The notes under the pieces are model-generated. The model saw nothing but the letters and a program-made list of their open reading frames with translations. It searched no databases and was not told the DNA's origin. The position numbers and the translations under genes are program-made. Shown here piece after piece: positions 18,339 through 27,662 of a stretch of 64,000 bases of DNA (position 1 is its first letter; the number at the start of each line of letters is the position of its first letter). This DNA comes from Ignavibacteriota bacterium (lineage in GTDB: Bacteria; Bacteroidota; Ignavibacteria; UBA10030; UBA6906), in contig JADJHP010000002.1 of NCBI GenBank assembly GCA_016707525.1, positions 256,501 through 320,500 of the forward strand, in the 5' to 3' direction.

Positions 18339-19099
18339 CCTTCGACGTCGCCCTCTGGATGTACCCGGTGCTGTTCGCAGGTGCGTTCCTTGCGGGGTGG
18401 ATCGACGCCATCGCCGGCGGCGGAGGGTTGGTGACGGTGCCGATGTTGCTCGCCATCGGTGTGCCCCCACCGATGGTGCTGGGCACGAACAAATTCCAGG
18501 CGAGCTTCGGCAGCTTCACCGCGGCGCGGCACTTCGTCCGCTCGGAGGTCGTGAGCCTCCCTGATGCCCTCCCCGGGATCATCTGGACATTCGTGGGGAG
18601 CGCGGCGGGCACCTTCGCTGTGCAACAGGTCGATCCTGCGGCACTCAACGTGATCATTCCGTTCCTGCTTCTCGCCATCGCGGTCCTGATGCTCGTCTCG
18701 CCCGATCTCGGCAGTGCCGCACGGCGGGCCCGCATGACCCGCAACGCATTCTCCGTGGTGTTCGGCCTCCTCCTGGGATCCTACGACGGCTTCTTCGGAC
18801 CGGGGGTTGGGACGTTCTGGGCGATCGCGTTCGTGCTCGGCCTGGGCTTCGACCTGCGAAAGGCCACGGGATACACGAAGGTCATGAACTTCACGAGCAA
18901 TATCATTTCGTTCATCGTCTTCGCTGTTGGTGGCTACGTCCTGTGGCTGCCGGGTATCGTTATGGCGGCGGGACAGATCACCGGGGCACGTTTGGGTTCC
19001 GGTATGGTGGTGAAGCGGGGGACCCGTTTCATCCGGCCGGTGTTCATTACGATCATCATCCTCACGACCCTCAAACTCCTCTCTTCGCGGCTGCTCTAG
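18335..19099 (+). CDS. TSUP (TauE/SafE) family membrane transporter
   Basis: 254 aa, about seven to eight hydrophobic helices. The two half-repeats carry GWIDAIAGGGGLVTVP and GSYDGFFGPGVGTFWAIAF, the paired glycine-rich signature of the sulfite/sulfonate exporter family. Substrates are small organic or sulfur anions; the actual one is unknown. The ATG overlaps the previous stop by 4 nt, and it is the last gene of the coupled nuo-dut run. The next gene has its own promoter. Confidence 0.85.
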   Translation: MTFDVALWMYPVLFAGAFLAGWIDAIAGGGGLVTVPMLLAIGVPPPMVLGTNKFQASFGSFTAARHFVRSEVVSLPDALPGIIWTFVGSAAGTFAVQQVDPAALNVIIPFLLLAIAVLMLVSPDLGSAARRARMTRNAFSVVFGLLLGSYDGFFGPGVGTFWAIAFVLGLGFDLRKATGYTKVMNFTSNIISFIVFAVGGYVLWLPGIVMAAGQITGARLGSGMVVKRGTRFIRPVFITIIILTTLKLLSSRLL

Positions 19100-19249
19100 A
19101 GCCGCACGAAGGCTCTCGCCAGGGCGCTGCGGCGCCGTTTCTGGCAGATCACGTTTTCTTCTTCGTTTGGGCCTTCGCGCCGTTGTGGGAGCGAAAGAGA
19201 GGTTTTTTTGCGCCTTGCAGTGGCGATTTCCTGCGCGCCTCCCCCTTGT

Positions 19250-19278
19250 TTGCAATTCAACCCCTGAATGGGTATATT
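19250..19278 (+). promoter_or_regulatory. Putative sigma-70 promoter, near-leaderless
   Basis: TTGCAA (19250-19255), 17-bp spacer, TATATT (19273-19278). Transcription would start near 19285, only about 6 nt before the ATG at 19291. No ribosome-binding site is visible, so the mRNA may be close to leaderless. Confidence 0.55.
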
Positions 19279-19290
19279 TTTCGCACGAAT

Positions 19291-20319
19291 ATGACCATTC
19301 AAGAGATCATGCCGCGCCGTGTCGTGGCGCGGGAACTGCTCGGGGACTACTGGCTCAATGGTGCGCCGCTTCTTCTCGGTGACCACCACGGACAGGTAGT
19401 CCTTGTGTTCTTCTGGGACTTCTCCTCCAGTGCATCGTTGCGTGCGCTGCCGTACGTACAGGATTGGGCGGCGAAATACGCGCACATGGGAGCACAGGTC
19501 GTCGGTGTGCACACCCCTCGTTTCCGCTTCGGACAGGATCCCGAGAACGTCCAGCATGCCATCGAGCGGCTGGGGATTACGTTCCCCGTGGTCATGGATA
19601 ATTCCCAGATGATCTGGTCGCTGTATGGCAACCGGACGTGGCCGTCATTGCATCTTGTGGATATGGATGGTTTCATCCGCTGCCAGAGTTCGGGCGACGG
19701 CGGTTATCTGTCCTTCGAGCGGTCACTGCAGGTGCTGCTCTTTGGCTACAGCTACAGAGAAGCGATGCCTGACCTCACCGCGCCGTTCCACGAAACGGAC
19801 CGTCCGGGTGTGGTATGCTACCGGGCAACCCCCGAGATCCTCGCCGGGTATCTGCGTGGCAGCGTCGGGAATGTGGAGGGCCTTGCGCCCGAATCGGTGA
19901 TCGCGTATGCAGACCCCGGGTTCTATCAGGACGGGAGAATGTATCTGCGGGGTGCGTGGCTGAATGAGCGTGAATGCTTCCGCTGGGAAGGCGAGGCGGG
20001 TACGGACGGGGCGGTGATGGTCCGCTATCAGGGTATTGAGGCCAACCTGGTCCTCGAATCGCCGGAACGTGGCACCGGGACGATGAAGGTGGAGCAGGAT
20101 GGCGCACCGCTGACAGCGGGGGACGCGGGGCGCGATGTGACCGTCGGTCCGGGGAAGAGGAGTATCATTACGCTGAAGGGGGCGCGGCTCTATAATATCG
20201 TCCGCAACCGGCAGTTCGGCGAGCACCTGCTGACCCTGCGTCCGCAGGAACCCGGATGCGCCGTCTACTCCCTGACAGGCGTTGCGGCAGTCATCCCCGA
20301 CCTCATCAGCAGCAACTGA
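19291..20319 (+). CDS. Thioredoxin-like protein with DipZ-type C-terminal domain; catalytic cysteines absent
   Basis: 342 aa. Residues about 15-150 have a TlpA/redoxin fold (VVLVFFWDFSSSASLRALPYVQ..., then WPSLHLVDMDGFI around the cis-proline). The usual WCxxC is replaced by SSSAS, so it cannot do dithiol chemistry. The C-terminal part (about 200-300: MYLRGAWLNERECFRWEG...VMVRYQGIEANLVLES) resembles the beta-rich module at the end of mycobacterial DipZ. There is no signal peptide. The start is chosen at ATG 19291 because the promoter -10 lies immediately upstream. A binding or scaffolding role is possible. Confidence 0.65.
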   Translation: MTIQEIMPRRVVARELLGDYWLNGAPLLLGDHHGQVVLVFFWDFSSSASLRALPYVQDWAAKYAHMGAQVVGVHTPRFRFGQDPENVQHAIERLGITFPVVMDNSQMIWSLYGNRTWPSLHLVDMDGFIRCQSSGDGGYLSFERSLQVLLFGYSYREAMPDLTAPFHETDRPGVVCYRATPEILAGYLRGSVGNVEGLAPESVIAYADPGFYQDGRMYLRGAWLNERECFRWEGEAGTDGAVMVRYQGIEANLVLESPERGTGTMKVEQDGAPLTAGDAGRDVTVGPGKRSIITLKGARLYNIVRNRQFGEHLLTLRPQEPGCAVYSLTGVAAVIPDLISSN

Positions 20320-20328
20320 GCGCAGCGC

Positions 20329-21288
20329 ATGGCACCTGAGATCCCCTCGCCGCTGCTGACGCCGCTCTCCCGGCTCCTCGGTATCCGTTACCCGATCATC
20401 CAGGGCGGGATGGTGTGGACGGCGGGCGCAAAGCTCGCCGTTGCTGTTTCGGAGGCAGGTGCACTCGGCGTTCTGGGTGCCGGTTCGATGAAGCCCGACG
20501 CGCTGCGGCAGGCGGTGCGTGATGTGCGCCGTGCAACGAACGCGCCCTTCGGTGTGAATATCCCGCTGATGCGGGAAGACAGGCTCGCCCTGATCGGGGT
20601 CTGCGAGGAAGAACGCGTCGGGATCGTCATCACGTCGTCAGGCGATCCCTCGGCCCTTACCCCGCGGCTCAAGAACAACGGATGCACCGTGCTGCATGTG
20701 GTCGCCACCGTGAAGCATGCCCGCAAAGCCGCCGATGCAGGGTGCGATGCCGTGGTCGCGGAAGGGTGTGAGGCGGGCGGGCACAATGGCGTGGATGAGA
20801 TCACGACGCTAACGCTCGTGCCACAGGTGGTGGATGCCGTGCGCGTGCCGGTGGTGGCCGCCGGCGGTATCGCCGACGGCCGGGGGATGGCCGCGGCACT
20901 CGCACTGGGCGCGGGCGGCGTCCAGGTGGGGACGCGGTTCGCGGCGACGGTGGAATCCGATGCACACGCGATGTACAAGCAACGCGTCGTCGAGGCCACG
21001 GACCGCGATACGGTGCTGACCATGCGTGGACTCATGCCGGTCAGGATGCTGCGGACACCGTTCACCCTGCGGGCGATGGACGCCGAACGCCGTGGCGCGA
21101 CTCGGGAGGAACTTGAAGCGCTCCTCGGCAGCAAGCGCGAGAAGCTGGGGATCGGCGAAGGGAATGTGGAAGAAGGGATGTTCGAGGCGGGACAGAGCGC
21201 CGGACTGGTGCATGCTGTCCTGCCCGCAGCGGACGTCGTCCGCACAATGATGCACGAGTACCGTACAACACAACAACGGATGCCTTAG
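20329..21288 (+). CDS. Nitronate monooxygenase / FabK-like FMN-dependent enzyme
   Basis: 319 aa TIM-barrel flavoprotein of the 2-nitropropane dioxygenase family. N-terminal YPIIQGGMVWTAGAKLAVAVSEAGALGVLG binds FMN phosphate side elements. EGCEAGGHNG carries the conserved His, and VVAAGGIADGRGMAAALALGAGGVQVGTRF is the phosphate-binding end. Members oxidise alkyl nitronates or, as FabK, reduce enoyl-ACP. Without a fatty-acid gene cluster the first is the safer label. It starts 9 bp after the previous gene. Confidence 0.82.
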   Translation: MAPEIPSPLLTPLSRLLGIRYPIIQGGMVWTAGAKLAVAVSEAGALGVLGAGSMKPDALRQAVRDVRRATNAPFGVNIPLMREDRLALIGVCEEERVGIVITSSGDPSALTPRLKNNGCTVLHVVATVKHARKAADAGCDAVVAEGCEAGGHNGVDEITTLTLVPQVVDAVRVPVVAAGGIADGRGMAAALALGAGGVQVGTRFAATVESDAHAMYKQRVVEATDRDTVLTMRGLMPVRMLRTPFTLRAMDAERRGATREELEALLGSKREKLGIGEGNVEEGMFEAGQSAGLVHAVLPAADVVRTMMHEYRTTQQRMP

Positions 21289-21296
21289 GAGACCTC

Positions 21297-23117
21297 ATGC
21301 CGTCATTCATCGACATGCTCCGCGAGAAAGTGCTGGTGTTCGATGGTGCGACCGGGACCCATTTGCAGGGCCAGCACCTGACCGCCGATGATTTCGGCGG
21401 CGAACACCTGAACGGCTGCAACGAGATCCTCGTGGTCTCGAAGCCCTCGGCCGTGCAGAATGTGCACCGCGACTATCTCGAAGCGGGTGCCGATATCATC
21501 GAGACGGACAGCTTCGGCTCGTCGTCCATCGTTCTCGCGGAATACGACATCGCCCACCGCGCCTACGAACTCTCGTTCGCGTCCGCACAACTTGCGAAGG
21601 AACTGGCGCAGTCCTACGCGACGGCAGCACACCCTCGCTTCGTCGCCGGCTCCATGGGTCCGACCACGAAATTGCCGTCGCTCGGGCATATCACGTTCCG
21701 TGCGATGGCCGACTCCTATGAAGAACAGGCAAAGGGGCTGGTGGAAGGCGGGGCCGACCTGTTGTGCATCGAGACCTGTCAGGACGTCCTGCAGTCCAAA
21801 GCGGCACTGTATGGCACGTTCGCATATTTCGCCTCGGCCAAACGCCGGGTTCCCATCATCGTCTCGATCACCGTCGAGACCATGGGCACCATGCTGCTCG
21901 GCACCGAGGTCGGTTCGGCACTGGTGTCGCTGGAACCGTACGACATCGATGTGATCGGCATGAACTGCGCCACCGGCCCCATGGAGATGTCGGAGCATGT
22001 GCGCACCCTTGCCTCCATGAGCCCCAAGCCCATCTTCGTCATGCCCAACGCCGGCATCCCCGAGAACATCGGGGGGCATGCGCATTACCACCTGACCCCG
22101 CCCGACTTCACGAAGTTCCTCACCCATTTTGTGAAGGACCTCGGGGTGAGCGTGGTGGGCGGTTGCTGCGGCACGACCCCCGAGCACATCCGCCAGCTCG
22201 TGGCATCGGTCGGGAACCTCGCGCCGTCGGCACGGAAGCCGGAATTCATCCCGAGCGCGTCCAGCCTGTACCAGTATTCGCCGCTGCATCTGGATCCGCC
22301 GCCCGTGCTTGTGGGCGAACGGACCAACGCCAATGGGAGCAAGCAGTTCCGGGACCTCCTCGCCCAAGAGGACTGGGAAGGTATCGTGGCGATGGGGAAG
22401 GAGGCGGTGAAGGAGGGCGCCCATATGGTGGACGTGTGTGCCGCGTATGTGGGCCGCAACGAAACGAAGGATATGCGCGAGATCCTGTACCGCTTCAACA
22501 CCCAGGTGCCGCTTCCCGTGGTCATCGATTCCACCGAAGCGCCGGTGATCGAAGAGTCGCTGCAGTTGATCGGCGGCAAGGCCGTCATCAACTCCATCAA
22601 CCTGGAGGACGGCGAGGAACGCATCAAGGCCATTCTGCCGCTGTGCCGGAAGTACGGCGCGGCGGTCATCGCCCTGACGATCGATGAAGAAGGGATGGCG
22701 AAGACGGCGGACCGGAAGGTCGCCATCGCCCGCCGTATCCACGACCTTGCGGTCCATACCTACGGCATGAAGCCCCACGACCTGATCTTCGACGCGCTCA
22801 CCTTCACGCTCGGCTCCGGCGATGAGGAGTTCCGCCGTGCGGGCATCGAGACGCTCGACGCGATCACACGCATCAAGAAGGAACTCCCGGGAGTGAAGAC
22901 CATCCTGGGTGTCAGCAATATCTCGTTCGGGTTGTCCCCGGCTTCGCGTCATGTACTGAACAGTGTGTTCCTCCACTATGCCATCGAGGCGGGATTGGAT
23001 ATGGCGATCGTGCATGCGGCCCGGATCATGCCGCTGTACAAGATCGATGAACGGGGGAGGGAGATCTGCAGGCAGCTCATCTTCGACGAACGGCAATTCG
23101 AGGAGGTGCCGGCATGA
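21297..23117 (+). CDS. metH: Methionine synthase, N-terminal half (homocysteine and methyltetrahydrofolate domains)
   Basis: 606 aa. Residues about 1-300 form the homocysteine S-methyltransferase barrel: DGATGTHLQGQ at the start, the first zinc ligand in MNCATGP, and GGCCGTTPEHIRQL for the other two. Residues about 330-600 form the pterin-binding barrel (LVGERTNANGSKQFRDLL, MVDVCAA..., VIDSTEAPVIEESL). The protein stops just before the cobalamin-binding module, which is encoded by the next gene with an ATGA overlap. AGGAG lies at 21288-21292. MetH is usually one polypeptide of about 1200 aa, so this is a natural split. Confidence 0.9.
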   Translation: MPSFIDMLREKVLVFDGATGTHLQGQHLTADDFGGEHLNGCNEILVVSKPSAVQNVHRDYLEAGADIIETDSFGSSSIVLAEYDIAHRAYELSFASAQLAKELAQSYATAAHPRFVAGSMGPTTKLPSLGHITFRAMADSYEEQAKGLVEGGADLLCIETCQDVLQSKAALYGTFAYFASAKRRVPIIVSITVETMGTMLLGTEVGSALVSLEPYDIDVIGMNCATGPMEMSEHVRTLASMSPKPIFVMPNAGIPENIGGHAHYHLTPPDFTKFLTHFVKDLGVSVVGGCCGTTPEHIRQLVASVGNLAPSARKPEFIPSASSLYQYSPLHLDPPPVLVGERTNANGSKQFRDLLAQEDWEGIVAMGKEAVKEGAHMVDVCAAYVGRNETKDMREILYRFNTQVPLPVVIDSTEAPVIEESLQLIGGKAVINSINLEDGEERIKAILPLCRKYGAAVIALTIDEEGMAKTADRKVAIARRIHDLAVHTYGMKPHDLIFDALTFTLGSGDEEFRRAGIETLDAITRIKKELPGVKTILGVSNISFGLSPASRHVLNSVFLHYAIEAGLDMAIVHAARIMPLYKIDERGREICRQLIFDERQFEEVPA

Positions 23118-24823
23118 GCGAGAACCCGAACACCCGCAGGCTCGTCTATGATCCCCTCACCGAGCTTATGGCATACTACGCCACCCACACGGCGGCAAAG
23201 AAGGAACCGGCAGCGGTCAGCGCGAAGGTCGAGGACCGTCTGAAGCAACGCGTCATCGATGGGGACCGGGTCGGGTTGCATGCCGATCTGGACGAGGCCC
23301 TGAAGACGTATCCGGCTCTGGCGATCATCAACACCATCCTGCTGGATGGCATGAAGACCGTCGGCGAACTCTTCGGGAGCGGACAGATGCAGCTGCCGTT
23401 CGTCCTGCAGTCGGCGGAGGTGATGAAGGCGGCCGTGGCGCATCTCGAACAGTTCATGGACAAGGCCTCCTCGGCGAGCAAGGGGATCATGGTGCTTGCC
23501 ACGGTGAAGGGGGATGTGCACGACATCGGGAAGAACCTCGTGGACATCATCCTCACGAACAACGGGTACAAGGTCGTGAACCTCGGCATCAAGTGTCCGA
23601 TCGAGACCATGCTGCATGCCGCCGGAGAACACAAGGCCGCCGCGATCGGCATGAGCGGACTGCTCGTGAAGTCCACGCTCATCATGAAAGAGAATCTCGA
23701 GGTCATGAAGGAACGCGGCATCGACATCCCGGTGATCCTGGGGGGGGCTGCGCTCACGCGGCGGTACGTGGAACAGGACCTGCGTGCCGTGTACGGCGGA
23801 CCGGTGCTGTACGCCAACGATGCGTTCGATGGCCTGCGGTACATGGAGCAGATCATGGCGGGGACGCTCAGTGCCGCCGACGCCGGAGGAGGGGACGAGG
23901 AGGAGGATCAGTTGACGGGGACGGAAGCGAAGATCGCGCTCGCGCAGCGCGAGGATGCACGGTACACCACCGCGGAAGCCAAACCCGCGTCTGCCGGACG
24001 CCGCTCGTCGGTGGCAACGGATGTGCCGGTGCCGAAGCCGCCGTTCTGGGGATCGAAGGTCGTGGAGCAGATCCCGCTTGAGGATGTGTTCGCCTATGTG
24101 AATGAGGTTGCGCTCATCCGGGGACAGTGGCAGGTGCGCAAGGGCAAGTTGACCGAGGATGCCTATCGTGCCGTTCTGGAGGAGAAGGTCCATCCGGTCC
24201 TGAAGAAGCTGAAGCAGCAATGCATCACCGGGAAGCTGCTCCAACCGAAGGTCGTGTACGGGTATTTCCCGTGTCAGTCCGAAGGCGAGGACCTGATCAT
24301 CCTGCAGGACGATCAGAAGACCGAGAGGGAGCGGTTCACGTTCCCGCGGCAGACGGGTGACCGTCACCTGTGCCTCGCGGATTATTTTGCCCCCCGTTCA
24401 TCGGGGAGGGTGGATGTTGTGGGTTTCCAGCTGGTGACCATGGGCAAGCAGGCCGCGGAACATTCCGCTGCGCTCTTCTCCTCGAACGTCTATGCGGACT
24501 ATCTCTATTTCCATGGCCTGAGTGTCGAGACCGCCGAGGCACTTGCCGAGCTCTGGCATAAGAACATGCGTGCTGATCTGGGCATAGCAGGCAAGGATGC
24601 AAAGGATGTCCGCCGGTTGTTCTCGCAGGGCTACCAGGGCTCCCGGTACAGCTTCGGGTACCCGGCCTGTCCCGATCTGGAGGCCCAGACCGTACTCTTC
24701 CGGCTCCTGGACGGGGAGCGGATCGGGGTGCGGCTGACGGATGAGTTCTCATTAGAGCCGGAGCAGAGCACGAACGCCATCATTGTGCATCACCCCGAGG
24801 CGAAATACTTCAACATAAAGTGA
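23114..24823 (+). CDS. metH: Methionine synthase, C-terminal half (cobalamin-binding and reactivation domains)
   Basis: 569 aa. Residues about 20-110 are the helical cap. Residues about 115-250 are the cobalamin-binding domain with KGDVHDIGKNLV, whose His is the lower axial cobalt ligand, and the GMSGLLVKST segment. A linker rich in Glu/Gly/Ala (about 255-300) leads to the AdoMet-binding activation domain, ending in GYPACPDLEAQTVLFRLL and ...GVRLTDEFSLEPEQST. Together with the preceding gene it reconstitutes all four MetH modules. The two overlap by 4 nt, giving coupled 1:1 translation. Confidence 0.9.
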   Translation: MSENPNTRRLVYDPLTELMAYYATHTAAKKEPAAVSAKVEDRLKQRVIDGDRVGLHADLDEALKTYPALAIINTILLDGMKTVGELFGSGQMQLPFVLQSAEVMKAAVAHLEQFMDKASSASKGIMVLATVKGDVHDIGKNLVDIILTNNGYKVVNLGIKCPIETMLHAAGEHKAAAIGMSGLLVKSTLIMKENLEVMKERGIDIPVILGGAALTRRYVEQDLRAVYGGPVLYANDAFDGLRYMEQIMAGTLSAADAGGGDEEEDQLTGTEAKIALAQREDARYTTAEAKPASAGRRSSVATDVPVPKPPFWGSKVVEQIPLEDVFAYVNEVALIRGQWQVRKGKLTEDAYRAVLEEKVHPVLKKLKQQCITGKLLQPKVVYGYFPCQSEGEDLIILQDDQKTERERFTFPRQTGDRHLCLADYFAPRSSGRVDVVGFQLVTMGKQAAEHSAALFSSNVYADYLYFHGLSVETAEALAELWHKNMRADLGIAGKDAKDVRRLFSQGYQGSRYSFGYPACPDLEAQTVLFRLLDGERIGVRLTDEFSLEPEQSTNAIIVHHPEAKYFNIK

Positions 24824-24955
24824 ACGCGCGGAAAGCCTGTCTCTCGCAAAGGCGCTCAGGCGCAGCGAAGATGGAGAAAAGCGGACCTCAACCCTGCGCC
24901 CTCGCGCCCCCGTGGTAGCTTTTTTTGGCGTTTTGGGGGTATTTTTGAGGGTGTG

Positions 24956-24984
24956 TTGCAATTGCAGAGTGTTTTGGTTAAGTT
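24956..24984 (+). promoter_or_regulatory. Putative promoter of the ferredoxin gene
   Basis: TTGCAA (24956-24961), 17-bp spacer, TAAGTT (24979-24984). It lies about 57 nt upstream of the ferredoxin ATG in a locally T-rich stretch. The 217 bp between metH and the ferredoxin gene hold no other gene. Confidence 0.45.
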
Positions 24985-25040
24985 CTGGTACTCCAGAGGT
25001 TTTTTTACGAGTCACAGATCAATAACGGAGGAAGATTCTC

Positions 25041-25382
25041 ATGGCGACAAAGATCACTGAAGAATGCATCAACTGTGGTGCATGCGAACCCGAATGCCCG
25101 AATACGGCCATCTATGCAGGCGGCGTGCAATACGAATTGAACGGCGGTATGCATGATGCGCTGTCCAACGACTTCTATTATATCGTCCCCGAAAAGTGCA
25201 CGGAATGCGTCGGTCATTTTGATCAGGAGCAGTGCGCCGCGGTGTGCCCGGTTGACTGCTGCGTGCCGGATACGGACCGCGTCGAGGCGGAAGATGCTCT
25301 CCTCTCGAAGGCGAAGGTCCTTCATCCTGGCAAGGACTTCCCCGAGCTGAGCGCATCCACCTCACACTTCCGCAAGGGCTGA
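25041..25382 (+). CDS. 2[4Fe-4S] ferredoxin, Chlorobium/Alvinella-like
   Basis: 113 aa. The first cluster motif is CINCGACEPECP (residues 10-21). The second is CTEC...CAAVCPVDCC, with an insertion between the first two and last two cysteines as in green-sulfur and proteobacterial long ferredoxins. It acts as a low-potential cytosolic electron carrier. The ATG at 25041 has GGAGGA at 25028-25033. It stands alone with its own promoter and a hairpin terminator. Confidence 0.92.
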   Translation: MATKITEECINCGACEPECPNTAIYAGGVQYELNGGMHDALSNDFYYIVPEKCTECVGHFDQEQCAAVCPVDCCVPDTDRVEAEDALLSKAKVLHPGKDFPELSASTSHFRKG

Positions 25383-25415
25383 TCCCTGCGCGGTTGATGG
25401 CATCGAGCATGCGAC

Positions 25416-25465
25416 AGGCCGACCTTTACCACGTCCGCGACCGGACAGGTAGGGCCGGCCTTTGT
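25416..25465 (+). terminator. Probable terminator of the ferredoxin gene
   Basis: AGGCCG (25416-25421) pairs with CGGCCT (25456-25461), with further G:C pairing inside, followed by TTTGTGTT. It is imperfect but well placed 34 nt after the stop. Confidence 0.45.
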
Positions 25466-25494
25466 GTTCTTGAGGAATGGCGGAGGACATGGTG

Positions 25495-26337
25495 ATGAAG
25501 ATCGGAACGTATGAACTGCATGGGATCGAGACCGGGACGTTCGCCCTGGACGGCGGAGCCATGTTCGGCGTGGTCCCCAAACCTCTCTGGGAACGATCGC
25601 ACCCGGCGGATGCGCGCAACCGCATCCGGATGAGCGCGCGCGCCCTCCTCGTGCGCGGCGAAGGACGCACCATCCTGGTGGACACCGGCAACGGCGACAA
25701 GTACGATCCGAAGTTCCGGGAGATCTATGGACTGGACGATGCTGCTACGGACCTTGACCGGTCGCTTCGTGCGCACGGCGTGCAGCCGGAGGATGTCACC
25801 GATGTGGTCCTGACCCATCTCCATTTCGACCATGCCGGCGGCGCAACGCGGCGCACAGCACGGGGTGTGGAACCGTCGTTTCCGCATGCGCGGTACCACG
25901 TGCAGCGGGCACATCTCGCAGCGGCGCTTGCTCCCACCGAACGCGACCGCGCGAGTTTTCTGCATGACGACTTCCAGCCGCTCATCCAGAGCAGACAGCT
26001 CGTGCAGGTGGATGGCGAGAAGGAATTGTTCCCCGGCTTCCGTGTGATCACGATGTCCGGGCACACCACGGCTCTCCAGTGTCCGCTCATCTCCGATGGA
26101 CAGTCGACGCTGCTGTATTGTGCGGACCTCGTCCCCCTGCACAGCCACTGTCAGCTCCCGTGGATCATGGGGTATGACCTGCGTCCGCTGGTGACGCTGG
26201 AGGAGAAGCGGAAGACGCTGACCCGTGCGGCGGAGGAGCGGTGGGTGTTGTTCTTTGAACATGATCCGGCGATCGCGGCCGGGCGTGTGGAGTGGACCGG
26301 GAAGGGGTTCCGGTTCGGTGAACAGGTAGACATGTGA
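25495..26337 (+). CDS. Metallo-beta-lactamase-fold hydrolase
   Basis: 280 aa. The zinc-binding signature THLHFDHAGG is at about residues 105-114, with downstream His/Asp ligands in MSGHTTALQ and YCADLVP. The fold matches the MBL-fold lactonase/hydrolase group found in many Bacteroidota. The natural substrate is unknown. The ATG at 25495 has CGGAGG at 25481-25486; two in-frame Mets upstream are badly spaced. It is followed 7 bp later by a Rieske protein. Confidence 0.85.
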   Translation: MKIGTYELHGIETGTFALDGGAMFGVVPKPLWERSHPADARNRIRMSARALLVRGEGRTILVDTGNGDKYDPKFREIYGLDDAATDLDRSLRAHGVQPEDVTDVVLTHLHFDHAGGATRRTARGVEPSFPHARYHVQRAHLAAALAPTERDRASFLHDDFQPLIQSRQLVQVDGEKELFPGFRVITMSGHTTALQCPLISDGQSTLLYCADLVPLHSHCQLPWIMGYDLRPLVTLEEKRKTLTRAAEERWVLFFEHDPAIAAGRVEWTGKGFRFGEQVDM

Positions 26338-26344
26338 GGATGGG

Positions 26345-26671
26345 ATGGCAGGACAGATGGTGAAGGTGTCGATGGTCGAGGACTTTCCCCCGAAACGTGC
26401 GGTGCGCGTGATCCTGCCCGACGATGAGGTTGCCGTATGGAAAGTGGAGGACCGGTACTACGCCGTGAGCGCGATCTGCCGGCACCACCATGTGCCCACG
26501 CTCCATGAGGGGATGCGCGAGGGCCTCGAGGTGATGTGTCCGCTGCACGGGTGGACGTATTCGATCGCCACCGGCGAGGCGACACGCGGCGGCGGAAAGT
26601 TGCAGGTGTATCCGACATCAGTGAAGGATGGGGCGGTGTGGATCACGGTGCCGGAGGCGAACGGTGGTTGA
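26345..26671 (+). CDS. Rieske [2Fe-2S] ferredoxin-like protein
   Basis: 108 aa, a single Rieske domain with no membrane anchor. Ligands appear as C45-x-H47 and C65-x-x-H68 (CRH, 17 residues, CPLHGW), and a GLEVMCPLHGWTYSIATGEA segment fits the family. It is probably an electron donor to an oxygenase, as in NirD or BphF-like ferredoxins. It is encoded between an MBL-fold hydrolase and queG, with its stop overlapping the queG start region. Confidence 0.87.
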   Translation: MAGQMVKVSMVEDFPPKRAVRVILPDDEVAVWKVEDRYYAVSAICRHHHVPTLHEGMREGLEVMCPLHGWTYSIATGEATRGGGKLQVYPTSVKDGAVWITVPEANGG

Positions 26672-27606
26672 CCGCCGGCAGATGACGGCAGACGTGAAGA
26701 CGCGTGCACGCGCTCTGGGGTTCTCTGCCGTGGGTATCGCAGATGCCTCGGAGGGCGGCGATGATGCGGTGCGATTGCAGCAATGGCTGGACCGCGGGTA
26801 TGCGGCGTCCATGCATTGGATGGAGAAACGGAAGGCGGAACGCGGCGATCCCTCCGCCCTGCTTCCCGGTCTGGCCTCCATCATCGTTGTGTCGATGAAC
26901 TACTTCGTGCCCTCGGTCGTGCCGGAAGGAACGCCGAAGATCTCGCGCTATGCACGGGGAGATGATTACCATGATGTGATGCGCGGGCGGATGACCGAGT
27001 TCGTGCGATGGCTGGGAGAGGCTTTTCCGGGCACGTCTTCGACATGGTATGTCGATACTGGCCCGGTGATGGAAAAGCCCTGGGCACAGCGTGCGGGGAT
27101 CGGGTGGATCGGGAAGCATACCACGCTCATTTCTCCCGCGGATGGTTCCTGGGTGTTCCTCGGTGTCGTGTTGACCACCGCGGTGTTGGACGCGGACGAG
27201 CCGGCGGTGGACCGGTGCGGGAGCTGCACGGCGTGCATCGATGCATGTCCGACAGCGGCGATCGTTGAGCCGTATGTACTGGATGCGGGAAAATGTATTG
27301 CGTATCTTACCATCGAACACCGCGGGGCGTTCGCGCCTGATGCCGAAGCATCGCTCGATGGGTGGATCTTCGGTTGCGATGTCTGTCAGGACGTGTGTCC
27401 GTGGAATGCGAAGCGTGCCCACCCGACGGCGGAAACAGCTTTCACACCGCGGGGCGGCACGTTGGCACCGGATGCGGAGGTGCTGATCGGACTGACCGAG
27501 AAGGAATTCGGGGGAGCTCTTCGCGGGGACGCCAGTGCTGCGCGCGAAGGCGGCCGGGATGCAACGGAATTGCATCGCGTTTCAGAAGGGTCAGCGCCCA
27601 CACTGA
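26664..27606 (+). CDS. queG: Epoxyqueuosine reductase QueG (3' end frameshifted as read)
   Basis: About 313 aa. It makes queuosine in tRNA from epoxyqueuosine, using cobalamin and two [4Fe-4S] clusters. The motifs CGSCTACIDACP and CDVCQDVCPWN are cluster ligands, and WVFLGVVLTT lies upstream. GTG 26664 is favoured because GGAGG lies at 26653-26657. As read the frame continues into trxB, which looks like a fusion. Dropping one G from the GGGG at 27525-27528 gives the expected QueG tail (RGTPVLRAKAAGMQRN) and a stop at 27604-27606. Confidence 0.9.
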
Positions 27607-27662
27607 CCCGAATCCATCGTTGTGAGCATCCTACGAGTATTGAGACCATCCCGGAGATTTCC

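Noticed and set aside
21303..24367. Long minus-strand open frames opposite the methionine synthase genes
   Set aside because: Antisense shadows; the plus-strand genes carry all family motifs.
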